Origin: Paraescarpia echinospica
Lineage: Eukaryota > Annelida > Polychaeta > Sabellida > Siboglinidae
Length of the DNA stretch: 64,000 bases
Direction: 5' to 3'
NCBI GenBank assembly: GCA_020002185.1
Contig: CM034533.1
Span: forward strand, 51,243,081-51,307,080
The position numbers and the translations under genes are program-made. Below, piece after piece: positions 10,390 to 22,499 of this stretch. A model generated the notes under the pieces. The model was not told the DNA's origin and did no database searches. It saw only the letters and a list, made by a program, of their open reading frames with translations. How positions within the stretch are numbered: the first letter of the stretch is position 1; each line of letters starts with the position of its first letter.

Positions 10390-10725
10390 ATTTTTCGAGC
10401 GTTGCTATTTATAACGGCGACGGTGGCGGTGGTGGTGGTGGTAAGTACACCCTAGCGGGAAGATTTGTCTAACCCTAGCGGTGGAATGCGGTTTTTCTAA
10501 CTGTGTTGTGGTCCTAGCGGTGGTGGTGGTTTTTCTAACTAGTGTTTCTAACCATAGCGGTGGAATGCGATTTTTCTAACTGTGTGGTGGTCCTAGCGGT
10601 GGTGGTGGTTTTTCTAACTAGTGTTTCTAACCCTAGCGGTGGAATGCGGTTTTTCTAACTGTGGTGGTTTCTAACCCTAGCGGTGGTGGTTTTTTCTAAC
10701 TAGCGGTAATTTTTCTAACTAGGTA
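10390..10725. repeat. CTAGCGG / TTTTTCTAACTAG array upstream of polymerase, with TATA box
   Basis: Tandem, imperfect repeats alternating CCCTAGCGGTGG-type and TTTTTCTAACTAG-type words lie immediately upstream of the polymerase start. A TTATAAATAGC box is on the - strand at about 10405-10415, some 35 bases before the ATG. Copy B has the mirror-image array (25440-25760). Position suggests a promoter-proximal control region; the CTAGCGG word is also present in the TIRs. Confidence 0.6.
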
Positions 10726-10846
10726 ACTCGGAAACGGAAAGAACATTTTCAACGTTTTATTCGGTACTCTTACAACATTCAAACACAGCAGCGTGAAGCC
10801 TTCGTTTCGATAGCAAGCAAATGTTCTCTATTCTACTAGTGTTCGT

Positions 10847-11500
10847 TCATTCCAGTCCGCTCCGACGTTGCACGTACGTGTGCACGGCCGACTCGAGTTG
10901 CACGCGATTCATATAATCTCGCCAATTCGTTCCCAACAAACAGTTCGACACAAACTGGACCAAATACAATTCTCCTGCACGACCCGTTTGCGGCTGCTGA
11001 TCACCGGAAGAAATCGACACCGTAGTCTCGCTTAGTATATGCACTAGTCTCGTAAAACACGGAATGAGCGATCGACGTAGGAACGTTTCCATGACCTCGT
11101 TGAAATACCGCGTCACAATACAGCCCGGCTTAACGAAACGTTGCATGTAGACGCGATTCGGCCGTCCCGCGCGATAGCCGGCCATGTGAACGTAGGGGCA
11201 GCCTTCATTCGGTTCGCATAGCCCGCAATGATCCCGCGCCTTCTCCAGAATCATTTCGCCGATAGTCTCGGCGATGAGATCCATAGCCAGTCGTTCGTAA
11301 CGTACGATCAACTGTCTCCGGCTCGGCACGACGAGTTGCCGTTGACACGTCCCCAGCTCCTCCGATACGCTCCAGTACGGTCCCATCGTCGCCAGGCTGT
11401 CGTTATACGTCGGTGGAGGGGGGCGCGTTCGGGGCGAGCCCAGCGCCTCCTCGATTATCGCCTCCAATACGTGAACGTCACGTACTCCTCCGCCACTACC
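10847..11500 (-). CDS. Unknown Polinton protein with Cys/His cluster
   Basis: Open from a GGT codon right after a GCTGTAG acceptor-like site (11500) to the stop at 10847, about 217 codons with no ATG at its beginning, so it is best read as a last exon. Landmarks are RPPPPTYNDSLATM, a helix around VRYERLAMDLIAETIGEMIL, the cluster HCGLCEPNEGCPYVHMAGYR that could bind zinc, and a TGRAGELYLVQFVSNCLLGT stretch. Copy B encodes nearly the same protein (24697-25344). I do not recognise a family. Confidence 0.6.
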   Translation of the reverse strand, partial: GSGGGVRDVHVLEAIIEEALGSPRTRPPPPTYNDSLATMGPYWSVSEELGTCQRQLVVPSRRQLIVRYERLAMDLIAETIGEMILEKARDHCGLCEPNEGCPYVHMAGYRAGRPNRVYMQRFVKPGCIVTRYFNEVMETFLRRSLIPCFTRLVHILSETTVSISSGDQQPQTGRAGELYLVQFVSNCLLGTNWRDYMNRVQLESAVHTYVQRRSGLE

Positions 11501-11518
11501 CTACAGCACAAAGCAGTT

Positions 11519-12000
11519 CTACTCTTTACGTGATATCACCGTCAGCAACGCGTGTAGGAAGTCGCTCATACACTCACGTCTGGTGTGTTGCATCAGAGCG
11601 TCCTACAAACACATTATTATGATTAGTCCTCATCCTCCTTCTTCTCCTCCTCCTCCATCTTTACTGACCCCGCCGGCACACCCCGTTCCAACAACGTTCT
11701 TACGAACGTTGCAACCTCGTCGTACTGAGCGCGAATCCTTTCGTTGTTTGCAAGCATTTTTTGGAGTACGCAGCGCACTTCCTAAAGCATATAAAGCACA
11801 ACTGTTAGTACATCAAACTACTACGAAATAGGCTTGCTTCATAGGCCAACCAAAACGCTCTTATATATTGTTCGGCCGACTCGGCTAATAGTTCAAAGCT
11901 CTGCTTGCTTAGTTCCAGCCCCTGACGATCTCTCATTCGTTGTCGTTCGTTGGCGTGCTTCAATAAATCTACCAGTAGCGGCCAATTTTCCTCCTCTTCC
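11519..12000 (-). other. Three short open segments bounded by splice-like signals
   Basis: Reading the - strand: an open segment 11999-11805 (64 codons), then 11781-11623 (52 codons), then 11602-11519 (27 codons). Each begins right after a T-rich …TAG and two of the three end at a stop lying inside a CTAAC/CTAAT word. Same arrangement as copy B 24208-24678, described there. Probably exons or partly retained introns linking the RPA-like gene to the 216-aa protein. In this copy a phase-0 donor TCA|GTAAAG is visible inside the second segment. Confidence 0.4.
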
Positions 12001-12025
12001 TACAAACAACACAACAACAACAACA

Positions 12026-12784
12026 TTAGTCATCGTCGTCGACGTATCTTTTTAGTGTGCGGACTGTATACGAGGGGTCCCCGTTCCAACTCGTCTTCCG
12101 CACACTAATCTCCACTTTAGTACCGGTTAACTCGAGCACGGTATCGCGGAGATCCTCCTCGTTCAATTCCGTCAGGTACTCGGCCGTGAACTCGACGAGA
12201 TTAGACATTTGGCTATCGAACAACGTAAGCCAAAGCTCATCTTCTTCCTCCTCGCCGTCCTTCACCATCACACGCAACGCGAAGAAATATTTCGGTACAA
12301 ACACTTCACCGTGCGTTCGACATATCAGGGCCCCGTCTTTGTTTGTCTGTAATTTCCGGCGACAACGGGAACATCCCAAATAGGTGGTGCCGGGCTCGCC
12401 TTTGTACGAGACGGCCTCGATCGTAACGGGCGACAGGATTTTATATACGCCGTTGACGGCGCACTTCAGATGTCTCAGACTCACCGCTGTGGCGCGTGTC
12501 GACGCCGCCGATTCACGCTCCATAGAACCGCTCCGCGACAGGACCGGGGGCTGCGCGGCCGTCTCGTCGGGCTGTTCCAAGCGCGCCTCTTCGGCGCTCC
12601 GTTTTCGGCCGACCGTCAACGGGGCCGCGATCAGCGTAACGGGGCGCTTAACGGGTGGTTACACCCCCGTTGAGAAGGCTGCAATCAGTGCCGAAGGTTG
12701 ACTGCTGCTGGCCGCCGCCTTCATCGACTGCTTACGCGGCGCCTTCGACTTTTTTGTTTGTTGTTGTTGACTTTAATCCGCCAT
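12026..12784 (-). pseudogene. RPA1-C-like single-strand DNA-binding protein, broken at the 5' end
   Basis: Counterpart of copy B 23396-24181, with the zinc ribbon and OB-fold region intact. The ATG at 12784 is followed by a stop at codon 4 (GAT TAA; GAT GAA in B). A second stop (GTG TAA) lies at about codon 46, just before the AAG codon of the KRPVTL-equivalent region. A TATAAAA box lies about 95 bases upstream (12876-12882, - strand). Confidence 0.8.
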
Positions 12785-12875
12785 GTTGCGGAAGAACGTC
12801 TGCTGCTTGCTGCTCTGTAGAAAGAATACACGGTTAGAAGTTCGGCGTCATACAATATAACATTTTTCTCACCCG

Positions 12876-12882
12876 TTTTATA
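12876..12882 (-). promoter_or_regulatory. TATA box of the RPA-like gene, copy A
   Basis: TATAAAA in the context GGTATAAAACGGG on the - strand, about 94 bases before the ATG. Copy B has TATATAA in the same place (23299-23305). Confidence 0.55.
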
Positions 12883-12949
12883 CCTTTTCCAAATAACACG
12901 CATGGGCACTTCACCCTAATACGTCATCTTACTCAATTATCAGTGTGCG

Positions 12950-13700
12950 TGCCTCGTACATTTCAGACATTTTGTTTTCGAAAAAAGTATCCGGTCACGT
13001 CGGTACATTCGCCGTTAAATCTCTCCTTACATCGATTTTCTCTAATATCGATGCACCTCGCGTGTCCTGACTCCACAGAGAATCTATACAACGTTTAGTT
13101 TCGTGCTTTTAACGTTTCGTTTATTGTTTTTGAAATGTCATTGTCTACATTATAACGCGCATGCGCACTTCACACTCATATCCTTATCTTTTTCAATTAT
13201 CGTCGTGCATACTTCATCCAACCCAGGCATTTTGTTTTCGGAAAAAAGTTAGCGTTCACGTCAGTGCATACATTGTCAAATGTGACTTTTACCGCGAATT
13301 TCTCTAATATCTATGCATCTCGTGTGTCCTGATCCCCCAGCGATCTTATACAACGTTTTATTTCGCGCTTTTAACGTTTCATTTATCGTTTGTAAAAATC
13401 CATTGTTCTCCGTTCACATTCCAACTCGTTAAGTCACGCGCAACAGATGTCACACATGTGCGCTTAACGCATTCCGTTTACTCTCCGAGGAATTTGTTTT
13501 AGGAAAAAAGCTAACGTTCACGTCAGTGCATTCATCGTCAAATGTGACTTTTACCGCGAATTTCTCTAATATATACGCATCTCGTGTTTCCTGACCACCC
13601 AGTGATCGTATATAACGTTTAATTTCGTACTTTTAACGTTTCGTTTAACGTTTGTAAAAATCCCTTTGTTCTCCGTTCACATGTCAATCAAAATCAGTCG
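12950..13700. repeat. Three ~262-bp imperfect tandem units between divergent genes
   Basis: The spacer between the RPA-like gene (- strand) and the two-exon acidic protein gene (+ strand) is made of three related units. Each contains a CTTTTAACGTTTCGTTTA word, a TATATAACG or TATACAACG word, a GAATTTCTCTAATAT word and a TTTTGTTTTCGGAAAAAAG word. No convincing ORF. It is best seen as a duplicated bidirectional control region; copy B has the mirror image at 22500-23280. Confidence 0.65.
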
Positions 13701-13802
13701 TAGTGTCATGCGCCGCCGCCACCGCTGTTTGACGACGCGCACATTTCATACACGCTTTTACAACCACGCAAACACGTCGTCTCCACCCATCGCTCTAACA
13801 AC

Positions 13803-14741
13803 ATGTCCACAACAAAACCACGGTAAGACAGTGCATACATTTTATTTAAATGCACGTTTTTATTGTTGTAACGTATTTAAACAGTGCTTACTATAACATG
13901 CATGCATGCATGCATGCATGCATGCATGCATTTTATTTAAATGCATGTTTTTATTGTTGTATTATTTAAATGTTTTTACTAGTATGCACGTTTTTATTGT
14001 TGTAATGCATGTTTTTACTAGTTTTACCGTTTAAACATGCATGCATTTTATTTATATGCATGCATTTTATTTAAATGCACGTTTTTATTGTTATTTAAAC
14101 ACATGTATTTTTAACATGCATGCATTTTATTTAAATGCACGTTTTTATTGTTGTTTTATTTAAATTGTTTTTACTAGTATCGTTTAAATGCATGTTTTTA
14201 TTGTTGTATTATTTAATGCATACTAGTACGCATTTTACCGTTTAAACATGCATGCATTTTATTTATAAGTACATTTTATTTAAACAATGTATTTTACCAA
14301 GACAGTATTTTATTTCAATTTACTATCTCACTCATTTTATTCATCCTTTGTCTATTTCATAGACCGATCCAACTGCCTACAAGGGACACATATACCCCGC
14401 GTAGGCCGATTGTGCTCCCCGACGCGTCGACGACAACGTCGACACGAGCAACATGTGAGGTCGCGGCATCAGTCCGTACGCCTTCGCCAGCACCTGTTAC
14501 GCCGTCGCCCAATGTCACAGCAGCTCACGACAGTGACGATGATGATGATGATGATGATGTCCCCGATCTGGCTCGAGTCTTTCTCGTCAGGCAACCAAAC
14601 GGCTTATGGAAGACGATAACGCCTCCAGAACTCTATCGGCGGGAAGGCTTCGGTCCTCCGCCGGAGATCGGCTCCCCGCCGGCGACCGACAGGCGGCAAC
14701 CCGTCGGTCGCGGGCGAATGCTACAATATTACACACAATAA
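13803..14741 (+). CDS. Two-exon acidic Polinton protein (132 aa)
   Basis: Exon 1 is 13803-13822 (ATG plus 17 bases) and ends at a strong donor CG|GTAAGA. Exon 2 is 14363-14741 and begins after TTTGTCTATTTCATAG. Together they make 399 bases in one frame, ending at a TAA that overlaps an AATAAA poly(A) signal. The same model works in copy B (20 + 412 bases), and copy C keeps the acceptor and frame of exon 2. The protein has a Thr/Pro-rich N-terminus, an Asp-rich patch, the conserved DLARVFLVRQPNGLWKTITP block with ELYRREGFG, and a RRQPVGRGRMLQYYTQ end. No known family; a small regulatory or early protein is a guess from its position next to the divergent promoter. Confidence 0.72.
13823..14362 (+). 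repeat. Intron made of an ATGCATGC / ATTTAAAT repeat array
   Basis: About 540 bp of the intron of the two-exon gene consists of alternating palindromic words: (ATGC)n, TTTATTTAAATGCA and TTTTTATTGTTG, with ACTAGT sites between. It is very AT-rich and full of self-complementary runs. The equivalent arrays are at 21910-22362 (B) and 39660-40020 (C). Confidence 0.75.
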
Positions 14742-14883
14742 ATATTCCAGTCACTACTCACGTTTTCACGCGTCTATTTTCAATGCATAAACACCCTACT
14801 GAATGTTAGTGTATTTATGCATTTGATAATCCCACGACTAGACGTATTTAAACGCATTGCTTTCGTTTTAATCCGTCCACCAG

Positions 14884-15025
14884 AACAACGCCGTTAGCCA
14901 GCTATGCTGTCATCCAGGGGTCAAAGACCAGTAGGGCAGCAGCCCTTATCGCTGCAGCAGTCGTCGTCGCTCTTGCTGTCAACATCACATACGGGGACAT
15001 CTCAACGTTTATACAATGGTTTTAA
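14884..15025 (+). other. Possible exon for a small hydrophobic peptide
   Basis: Open segment after an acceptor-like CCGTCCACCAG (14883). It encodes a hydrophobic helix (AAALIAAAVVVALAVNITYG) followed by DISTFIQWF and a stop at 15023-15025. Copy B has the same segment (21208-21352, - strand) with one extra residue; copy C carries a decayed version near 39040-39180. There is no ATG in frame within the segment, so an upstream exon would be needed. Low certainty. Confidence 0.35.
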
Positions 15026-15049
15026 TACACAATGGTTTAGCGTGGTTAG

Positions 15050-15223
15050 CGTATTGCTTACGTCAGCACAACTCCTACCCCAGCGTATTGCTTACGTCAG
15101 CACAACTCCTACCCCAGTTATAGGTGGTCCACTTCACTTTAGCGTGGTTATAAAGTACGAAACTAAACTTATATACTTTAGCGTGGTTATAAAGTACGAA
15201 ACTAAACTTATATACTTTATTAT
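15050..15223. repeat. Subterminal direct repeats, copy A
   Basis: Short direct repeats: GTATTGCTTACGTCAGCACAA twice (about 15050-15105) and a 39-bp unit beginning CTTTAGCGTGGTTATAAAG twice (about 15137-15215). Similar units flank the TIR in copy B. The TACGTCA core resembles a CRE-type site. Confidence 0.6.
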
Positions 15224-16333
15224 TAAACGCATTATTGCTTACGTCAGCGCGCTCTAGGTACGGCGTTGATCGCTAGGACTAAAATACTCTCTGCACTCAC
15301 CGCTAGGTGGCATCTCTCTAGTGTACTGTCAATCATCCAATTAGTATCAAATTACATCGCTCATCAATCACGTTTTTTATAAGTAGGTTTCCCAAACTCA
15401 TTAGTGTCAAACACAAAGCCTTTGATCTTTTTTTATACATAGGATTAGTCTCGCATTATTGCTGACTCAGCTATGTGCTCGAATCGTTTAGTGGTCATTA
15501 AATTCTTTTTTATAAGTAGGCTTTTGAGATCGTACAGCGCTTACTATCTACTGCCGACGCCCCGCATAGCTGACGCTTCGCCCGACGGTTGCATGACTGA
15601 CGCTTTGCCGACGCTCTGCCGGGTTGACACTTCGCCGACCGACTTCCGCGCGCGTGCCTTTGCTTCCGCTCCAGTGCAGCCTGGGCAGCTACACATTTAA
15701 AATACTAATCACCACATGGCACACCAAGACCGTCTACATACACACATAAATATATACTTTAGCGTGGTTATAAAGTACGAAACTAAACTTATATACTTTA
15801 TTATTAAACGCATTATTGCTTACGTCAGCGCGCTCTAGGTACGGCGTTGATCGCTAGGACTAAAACACTCTCTGCACTCACCGCTAGGTGGCATCTCTCT
15901 AGTGTACTGTCAATCATCCAATTAGTATCAAATTACATCGCTCATCAATCACGTTTTTTATAAGTAGGTTTCCCAAACTCATTAGTGTCAAACACAAAGC
16001 CTTTGATCTTTTTTTATATATAGGATTAGTCTCGCATTATTGCTGACTCAGCTATGTGCTCGAATCGTTTAGTGGTCATTAAATTCTTTTTTATTAGTAG
16101 GCTTTTGAGATCGTACAGCGCTTACTATCTACTGCCGACGCCCCGCATAGCTGACGCTTCGCCCGACGGTTGCATGACTGACGCTTTGCCGACGCTCTGC
16201 CGGGTTGACACTTCGCCGACCGACTTCCGCGCGCGTGCCTTTGCTTCCGGTCCAGTGCAGCCTGGGCAGCTACACATTTAAAATACTAATCACCACATGG
16301 CACACCAAGACCGTCTACATACACACATAAATA
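15172..16333 (+). repeat. 581-bp tandem duplication containing the copy A TIR and its flank
   Basis: 15172-15752 and 15753-16333 are near-identical, offset by exactly 581 bases. Each unit holds the subterminal repeat, the whole 329-bp TIR and about 200 bp of non-Polinton flank (GCCGACGCCCCGCATAGC… to the (CA)-rich end). TIR ends are therefore present at 15552 and again at 16133. Confidence 0.9.
15224..15552. repeat. Right terminal inverted repeat, copy A
   Basis: Matches the 329-bp TIRs of copy B. Read inward from the tip it starts AGTAGATAG, followed by repeated CCTACTTATAAAAAA words, and contains CACCTAGCGGTGAGTG and GCTGACGTAAGCAATAATGC. A second copy lies in the tandem duplication (15805-16133). 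Confidence 0.9.
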
Positions 16334-17305
16334 TATAGTCAATATACGTATTTCGGCTTTAATACGTAATATTATTATTTATATTTTAGTTCTGTATAGT
16401 TACAGAATGAAGACAAACATTAATTTTGTATAGTTGCAACATTATAATTATAAATATGCGGTCTACTCAAGGTTAAGTACCCCAACTTATGTTCATTTAC
16501 ATCGAGCGGGATGTCTGCACAGTGCGGTCCTGTCATTTGCCCAGCGTCATGTGCTACACGTTCGGCTGTTCGCCGCACCTTGGACAAGTGTTTGCTTGCT
16601 CGTACTACATTGCGCAATATACTGCCTGCTCGTACGTAATATATAGAGATTAGGTGAATCACTACTACTTCTCCCTGGCCCCCGACTGCATCGGAAGCCA
16701 TTTTAAACACGTGTGAACTGTGCAAACGCCTGCACCTCACGTATAGGGGCGACTCCATGGAATGCCAATATGATTACCAGGCCGGTGCAATTGTTAATAA
16801 TTACTTCTGCTTCCCGAACATTACATGAAACATCAGCCACGATTGGCTAATACCCAAATCACTAATTCTAGAATGGCAACGAGATTATTGTATAATGGGC
16901 TCAGGTTTTCTTCAGCGTTTGGAGAGTACGGTCAGCCCCTGGCAAGCTAACATGACTTCAACATATGTATTTAGGTTGCAGTTATTTTTTTTATTTATTT
17001 TTTTTAAATTAGCATATTATATGTATTTATTTAATTTAAGCACATTATTTATTTTAGGTACTTAAACGGCTAATTCATTTAATTTATGTATAACATATAC
17101 ACTTGTAAATATATATATATTTATTTTTATTCAGGTTTATCTAACTGACATTTTATGTAATTTTTATTTGCTACTTTTAAATCATATTTAATTCATTTAC
17201 CTTTCTATTTAATATGTTTTAGGTCATTTAATGTATTTTACTTATACTCTACGATTGTCAGTGCCTTTGAGCAGATTTGTTATCCGGACACTATAAATGC
17301 TTTAT

Positions 17306-17348
<43 letters not shown>
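16334..17348. other. Host or unclassified AT-rich DNA with a dispersed repeat tail
   Basis: No gene recognised. From about 16975 the sequence is A/T-rich and reappears in reverse at 51160-51510, ending in GCCTTTGAGCAGATTTGTTATCC and a (TA)n run. That ending resembles the 3' tail of invertebrate LINE/SINE elements. Confidence 0.6.
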
Positions 17349-18348
17349 NNNNNNNNNNNNNNNNNNNNNNNNNNNNNNNNNNNNNNNNNNNNNNNNNNNN
17401 NNNNNNNNNNNNNNNNNNNNNNNNNNNNNNNNNNNNNNNNNNNNNNNNNNNNNNNNNNNNNNNNNNNNNNNNNNNNNNNNNNNNNNNNNNNNNNNNNNNN
17501 NNNNNNNNNNNNNNNNNNNNNNNNNNNNNNNNNNNNNNNNNNNNNNNNNNNNNNNNNNNNNNNNNNNNNNNNNNNNNNNNNNNNNNNNNNNNNNNNNNNN
17601 NNNNNNNNNNNNNNNNNNNNNNNNNNNNNNNNNNNNNNNNNNNNNNNNNNNNNNNNNNNNNNNNNNNNNNNNNNNNNNNNNNNNNNNNNNNNNNNNNNNN
17701 NNNNNNNNNNNNNNNNNNNNNNNNNNNNNNNNNNNNNNNNNNNNNNNNNNNNNNNNNNNNNNNNNNNNNNNNNNNNNNNNNNNNNNNNNNNNNNNNNNNN
17801 NNNNNNNNNNNNNNNNNNNNNNNNNNNNNNNNNNNNNNNNNNNNNNNNNNNNNNNNNNNNNNNNNNNNNNNNNNNNNNNNNNNNNNNNNNNNNNNNNNNN
17901 NNNNNNNNNNNNNNNNNNNNNNNNNNNNNNNNNNNNNNNNNNNNNNNNNNNNNNNNNNNNNNNNNNNNNNNNNNNNNNNNNNNNNNNNNNNNNNNNNNNN
18001 NNNNNNNNNNNNNNNNNNNNNNNNNNNNNNNNNNNNNNNNNNNNNNNNNNNNNNNNNNNNNNNNNNNNNNNNNNNNNNNNNNNNNNNNNNNNNNNNNNNN
18101 NNNNNNNNNNNNNNNNNNNNNNNNNNNNNNNNNNNNNNNNNNNNNNNNNNNNNNNNNNNNNNNNNNNNNNNNNNNNNNNNNNNNNNNNNNNNNNNNNNNN
18201 NNNNNNNNNNNNNNNNNNNNNNNNNNNNNNNNNNNNNNNNNNNNNNNNNNNNNNNNNNNNNNNNNNNNNNNNNNNNNNNNNNNNNNNNNNNNNNNNNNNN
18301 NNNNNNNNNNNNNNNNNNNNNNNNNNNNNNNNNNNNNNNNNNNNNNNN
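17349..18348. other. Assembly gap, exactly 1000 N
   Basis: A run of 1000 N, a round-number placeholder rather than a measured length. It begins inside a (TA)n microsatellite, so order and orientation across it rest on scaffolding. Confidence 0.98.
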
Positions 18349-20055
<1,707 letters not shown>

Positions 20056-20059
20056 AAGG

Positions 20060-20595
20060 TACTTCCACGAGTTTCTAGTCATACTGTACACCGTTATATT
20101 GGTCAGTATGTATAACTTGAATACATTAGAAGGTAATTCCAATCTTTGGATGGTGTGGCTTGTTACTTAATCCGTCGATGAAAGGTGGTGACCATGTCGA
20201 GTGATTTTTACCTTGCATTGCCCAACAACGCGGCAATAAAGTGACACCCCGATAACGTCATGACGTTACCGCACCGCGGTCAGTTTGAGTGCGGGTTGGT
20301 CGATATTCAATCCCCGCACACTTAGGATAATGTCAGAGGAGAGAATAAATATGTCGGCGTGTTTGTCAACGGTGTGTTTTGTGTGGAGAATATCGACACA
20401 GGCTACTACGATAATCCCCAAGCGCTCTTTCGTACAATTAACGGAAGCATAAAGTCACCGATAAAAGAAAACAAGGTAAAATTGGGCTATAGTGATATTA
20501 CACACAAAAACTAGCTATACACATGGTAGATAATTTTTCATTCACCGTGTACTCGTCGAAGCTACAACGTTTGTCAGGCATAAGCCGTGAACATT
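20060..20595 (+). pseudogene. Ancient Polinton relic: small membrane protein then penton, decayed
   Basis: Near 20065-20165 a frame encodes a hydrophobic helix ending VSMYNL and the words EGNSNLW, matching the small Polinton membrane protein (VSIYNL, QGDSNLW). From ATG 20194 follows a penton start: SSDFYLALPNNAA, an in-frame stop after the next Lys, then HPDN, MTLP, FECG and SPHT in the right order. Later VYSSKLQRLSG fits the middle of the penton. The relic is far more diverged than copies A-C, has stops and small gaps, and breaks off at the left tip of copy B. Confidence 0.8.
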
Positions 20596-20924
20596 AGTAG
20601 ATAGTGCGCGCTGTACGATCTCAAAAGCCTACTTATAAAAAAGAATTTAATGACCCCTAATGAGTTTTTGCACATCGCTGAGTCAGCAAAAATGCGAGAC
20701 TAATCCTATGCATAAAAAAAGATCAAAGGCTTTGTGGTTGACACTAATGAGTTTGGGAAACCTACTTATAAAAAACGTGATTGATGAGCGATGTAATTTG
20801 ATACTAATTGGATGATTGACGGTACACTAGAGAGATGCCACCTAGCGGTGAGTGCGGAGAGTACTTTAGTCCTAGCGATCAACGCCGTACCTAGAGCGCG
20901 CTGACGTAAGCAATAATGCGTTTA
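20596..20924. repeat. Left TIR, copy B
   Basis: 329 bp, nearly identical to the complement of 37589-37917. It starts AGTAGATAGTG, contains three ACTTATAAAAAA-type words, GATGCCACCTAGCGGTGAGT and GCGCTGACGTAAGCAATAATG. Homology with the right end stops just after AATGCGTTTA. Confidence 0.93.
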
Positions 20925-21207
20925 ATAATAAAGTATATAAGTTTAGTTTCGCACTTTATAACCATGCTAAAGTATATAAGTTTAGTTTCGTTTTTATAAC
21001 CACGCTAAAGTGAAGTGGACCACCTATAACTGGGGTAAGCAATACGCTGGGGTAGGAGTTGTGCTGACGTAAGCAATACGCTAACCATTGTGTATTAAAA
21101 TCATTGTATAAACGGACCACCTATAACTGGGTAGGAGTTGTGCTGACGTAAGCAATACGCTGGGGTAGGAGTTGTGCTGACGTAAGCAATACGCTAACCA
21201 TTGTGTA

Positions 21208-21352
21208 TTAAAACCATTGCATAAACGTTGAGATGTCCCCGTATGTGATGTTGACAGCAAGAGGAGCGACGACGACTGCTGCAGCGATAAGGGCTGCTGC
21301 CCTACTGGTCTTTGACCCCTGGATGATAGCATAGCTGGCTAACGGCGTTGTT
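21208..21352 (-). other. Possible exon for a small hydrophobic peptide, copy B
   Basis: Counterpart of 14884-15025: an open segment after CCGTCCACCAG encoding an Ala/Val-rich helix and an ISTFMQWF end. Kept open in both A and B, which is weak support for coding because the copies are so similar overall. Confidence 0.33.
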
Positions 21353-21497
21353 CTGGTGGACGGATTAAAACGAAAGCAATGCGTTTAAATACGTCTAGTC
21401 GTGGGATTATCAAATGCATAAATACACTAACATTCAGTAGGGTGTTTATGCATTGAAAATTGACGCGTGAAAACGTGAGTAGTGACTGGAATATTTA

Positions 21498-22382
21498 TTA
21501 ATATAGCAGCATTCGCCTGCGAGCGACGGGTCGGCGCCTGTCGGTCGCGGCCGGCGGAAGACCGAAGCCTTCCCGCCGATAGAGTTGTTGGCGCCTGTCG
21601 GTCGCCGGCGAGGAGGCGATCTCCGGCGGAAGACCGAAGCCTTCCCGCCGATAGATTTCTGGAGGCGTTAGTGTTCTCCATAAACCGTTAGGTAGCTTCA
21701 TGAGAAACACTCGCGCTAGATCGGAAACAATTTCATCGTCACTGTAGTAAGCTGCTGCTGCTGTGACATTGGACGCCGACGCTGGCGAAGCTTGCGCACG
21801 GACGGACGGCATGACCTTGCATGTTGGTGTCGACTTTGTCGTCGACGCGTCGGGCAGGACAATCGCCCTACGCGGGGTATATCCGTCCCTTGTAGGCAGT
21901 TGGATCGGTCTATGAAATAGACAAAGGATGAATAAAATGAGTGAGATAGTAAATTGAAATTATTGGTAAAATACATTGTTTAAATAAAATGCATGCATTA
22001 AATAATACAACATGCATTTAAACGATAAAACAATTTAAATAAAACAACAATAAAAACGTGCATTTAAATAAAATGTATGCATGTTAAAAATACATGTGTT
22101 TAACAATAAAAACGTGCATTTAAATAAAATGCATGCATGCATGTTTAAACGGTAAAACTAGTGAAAAAAAAAATATATATATATATTTGAAGTAAATAAA
22201 ATGCATGCATGCAAAACTAGTGAAAACATGCATTACAACAATAAAAACGTGCATACTAGTAAAACATTTAAATAATAAAAACATGCATTTAAATAAAATG
22301 CATGCATGTTATAGTAAGCACTGTTTAAATACAACAACGTGCATTTAAATAAAATGTCTTACCGTGGTTTCGTTGTGGCCAT
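21498..22382 (-). CDS. Two-exon acidic Polinton protein, copy B (143 aa)
   Basis: Exon 1 22382-22363 (ATG to CG before GTAAGA), exon 2 21909-21498 after TTTCATAG; 432 coding bases, in frame. It keeps DLARVFLMKLPNGLWRTLTP and the EIYRREGFG block, the latter partly repeated (LYRREGFGLPP) by an internal duplication. A TAA-AATAAA arrangement ends the gene. The intron, 21910-22362, is the ATGCATGC/ATTTAAAT array. Splice sites and phase agree with copy A, which supports the model despite the tiny first exon. Function unknown. Confidence 0.72.
21910..22362 (-). repeat. Intronic ATGCATGC / ATTTAAAT array, copy B
   Basis: Repeated AAATAAAATGCATGCATG and CAACAATAAAAACGTGCATTT words with ACTAGT between them. 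Same position and character as 13823-14362 but with a different arrangement of units, so the array changes faster than the surrounding genes. Confidence 0.75.
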
Positions 22383-22499
22383 GTTGTGAGAGCGATGGGT
22401 GGAGACGACGTGTTTGCGTGGTTGTAAAAGCGTGTATGAAATGTGCGCGTCGTGAAAACAGCGGTGGCGCATGACACTACGACTGATTTTGATTGACAT

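Larger units (their letters stand above)
1..15552 (+). mobile_element. Polinton/Maverick copy A (left end outside window)
   Basis: Virus-like DNA transposon recognised by its gene set: integrase, penton, pVI-like protein, double jelly-roll capsid protein and adenain-like protease on the + strand, meeting a protein-primed DNA polymerase on the - strand. The right terminus is the point where the 329-bp TIR shared with copy B ends (…ATCTACT at 15552). The NADAR gene, ATPase and left TIR would lie upstream of base 1. The copy is decayed: integrase, capsid, polymerase and the RPA-like gene all carry stops or frameshifts, while penton, pVI-like protein and protease are open. By eye it is very similar to copy B throughout but has different flanking DNA. 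Confidence 0.95.

Noticed and set aside
15473..15700. 75-codon ORF occurring twice (15473 and 16054)
   Set aside because: It recurs because of the 581-bp duplication and spans the TIR-flank boundary, so it cannot be an element gene.
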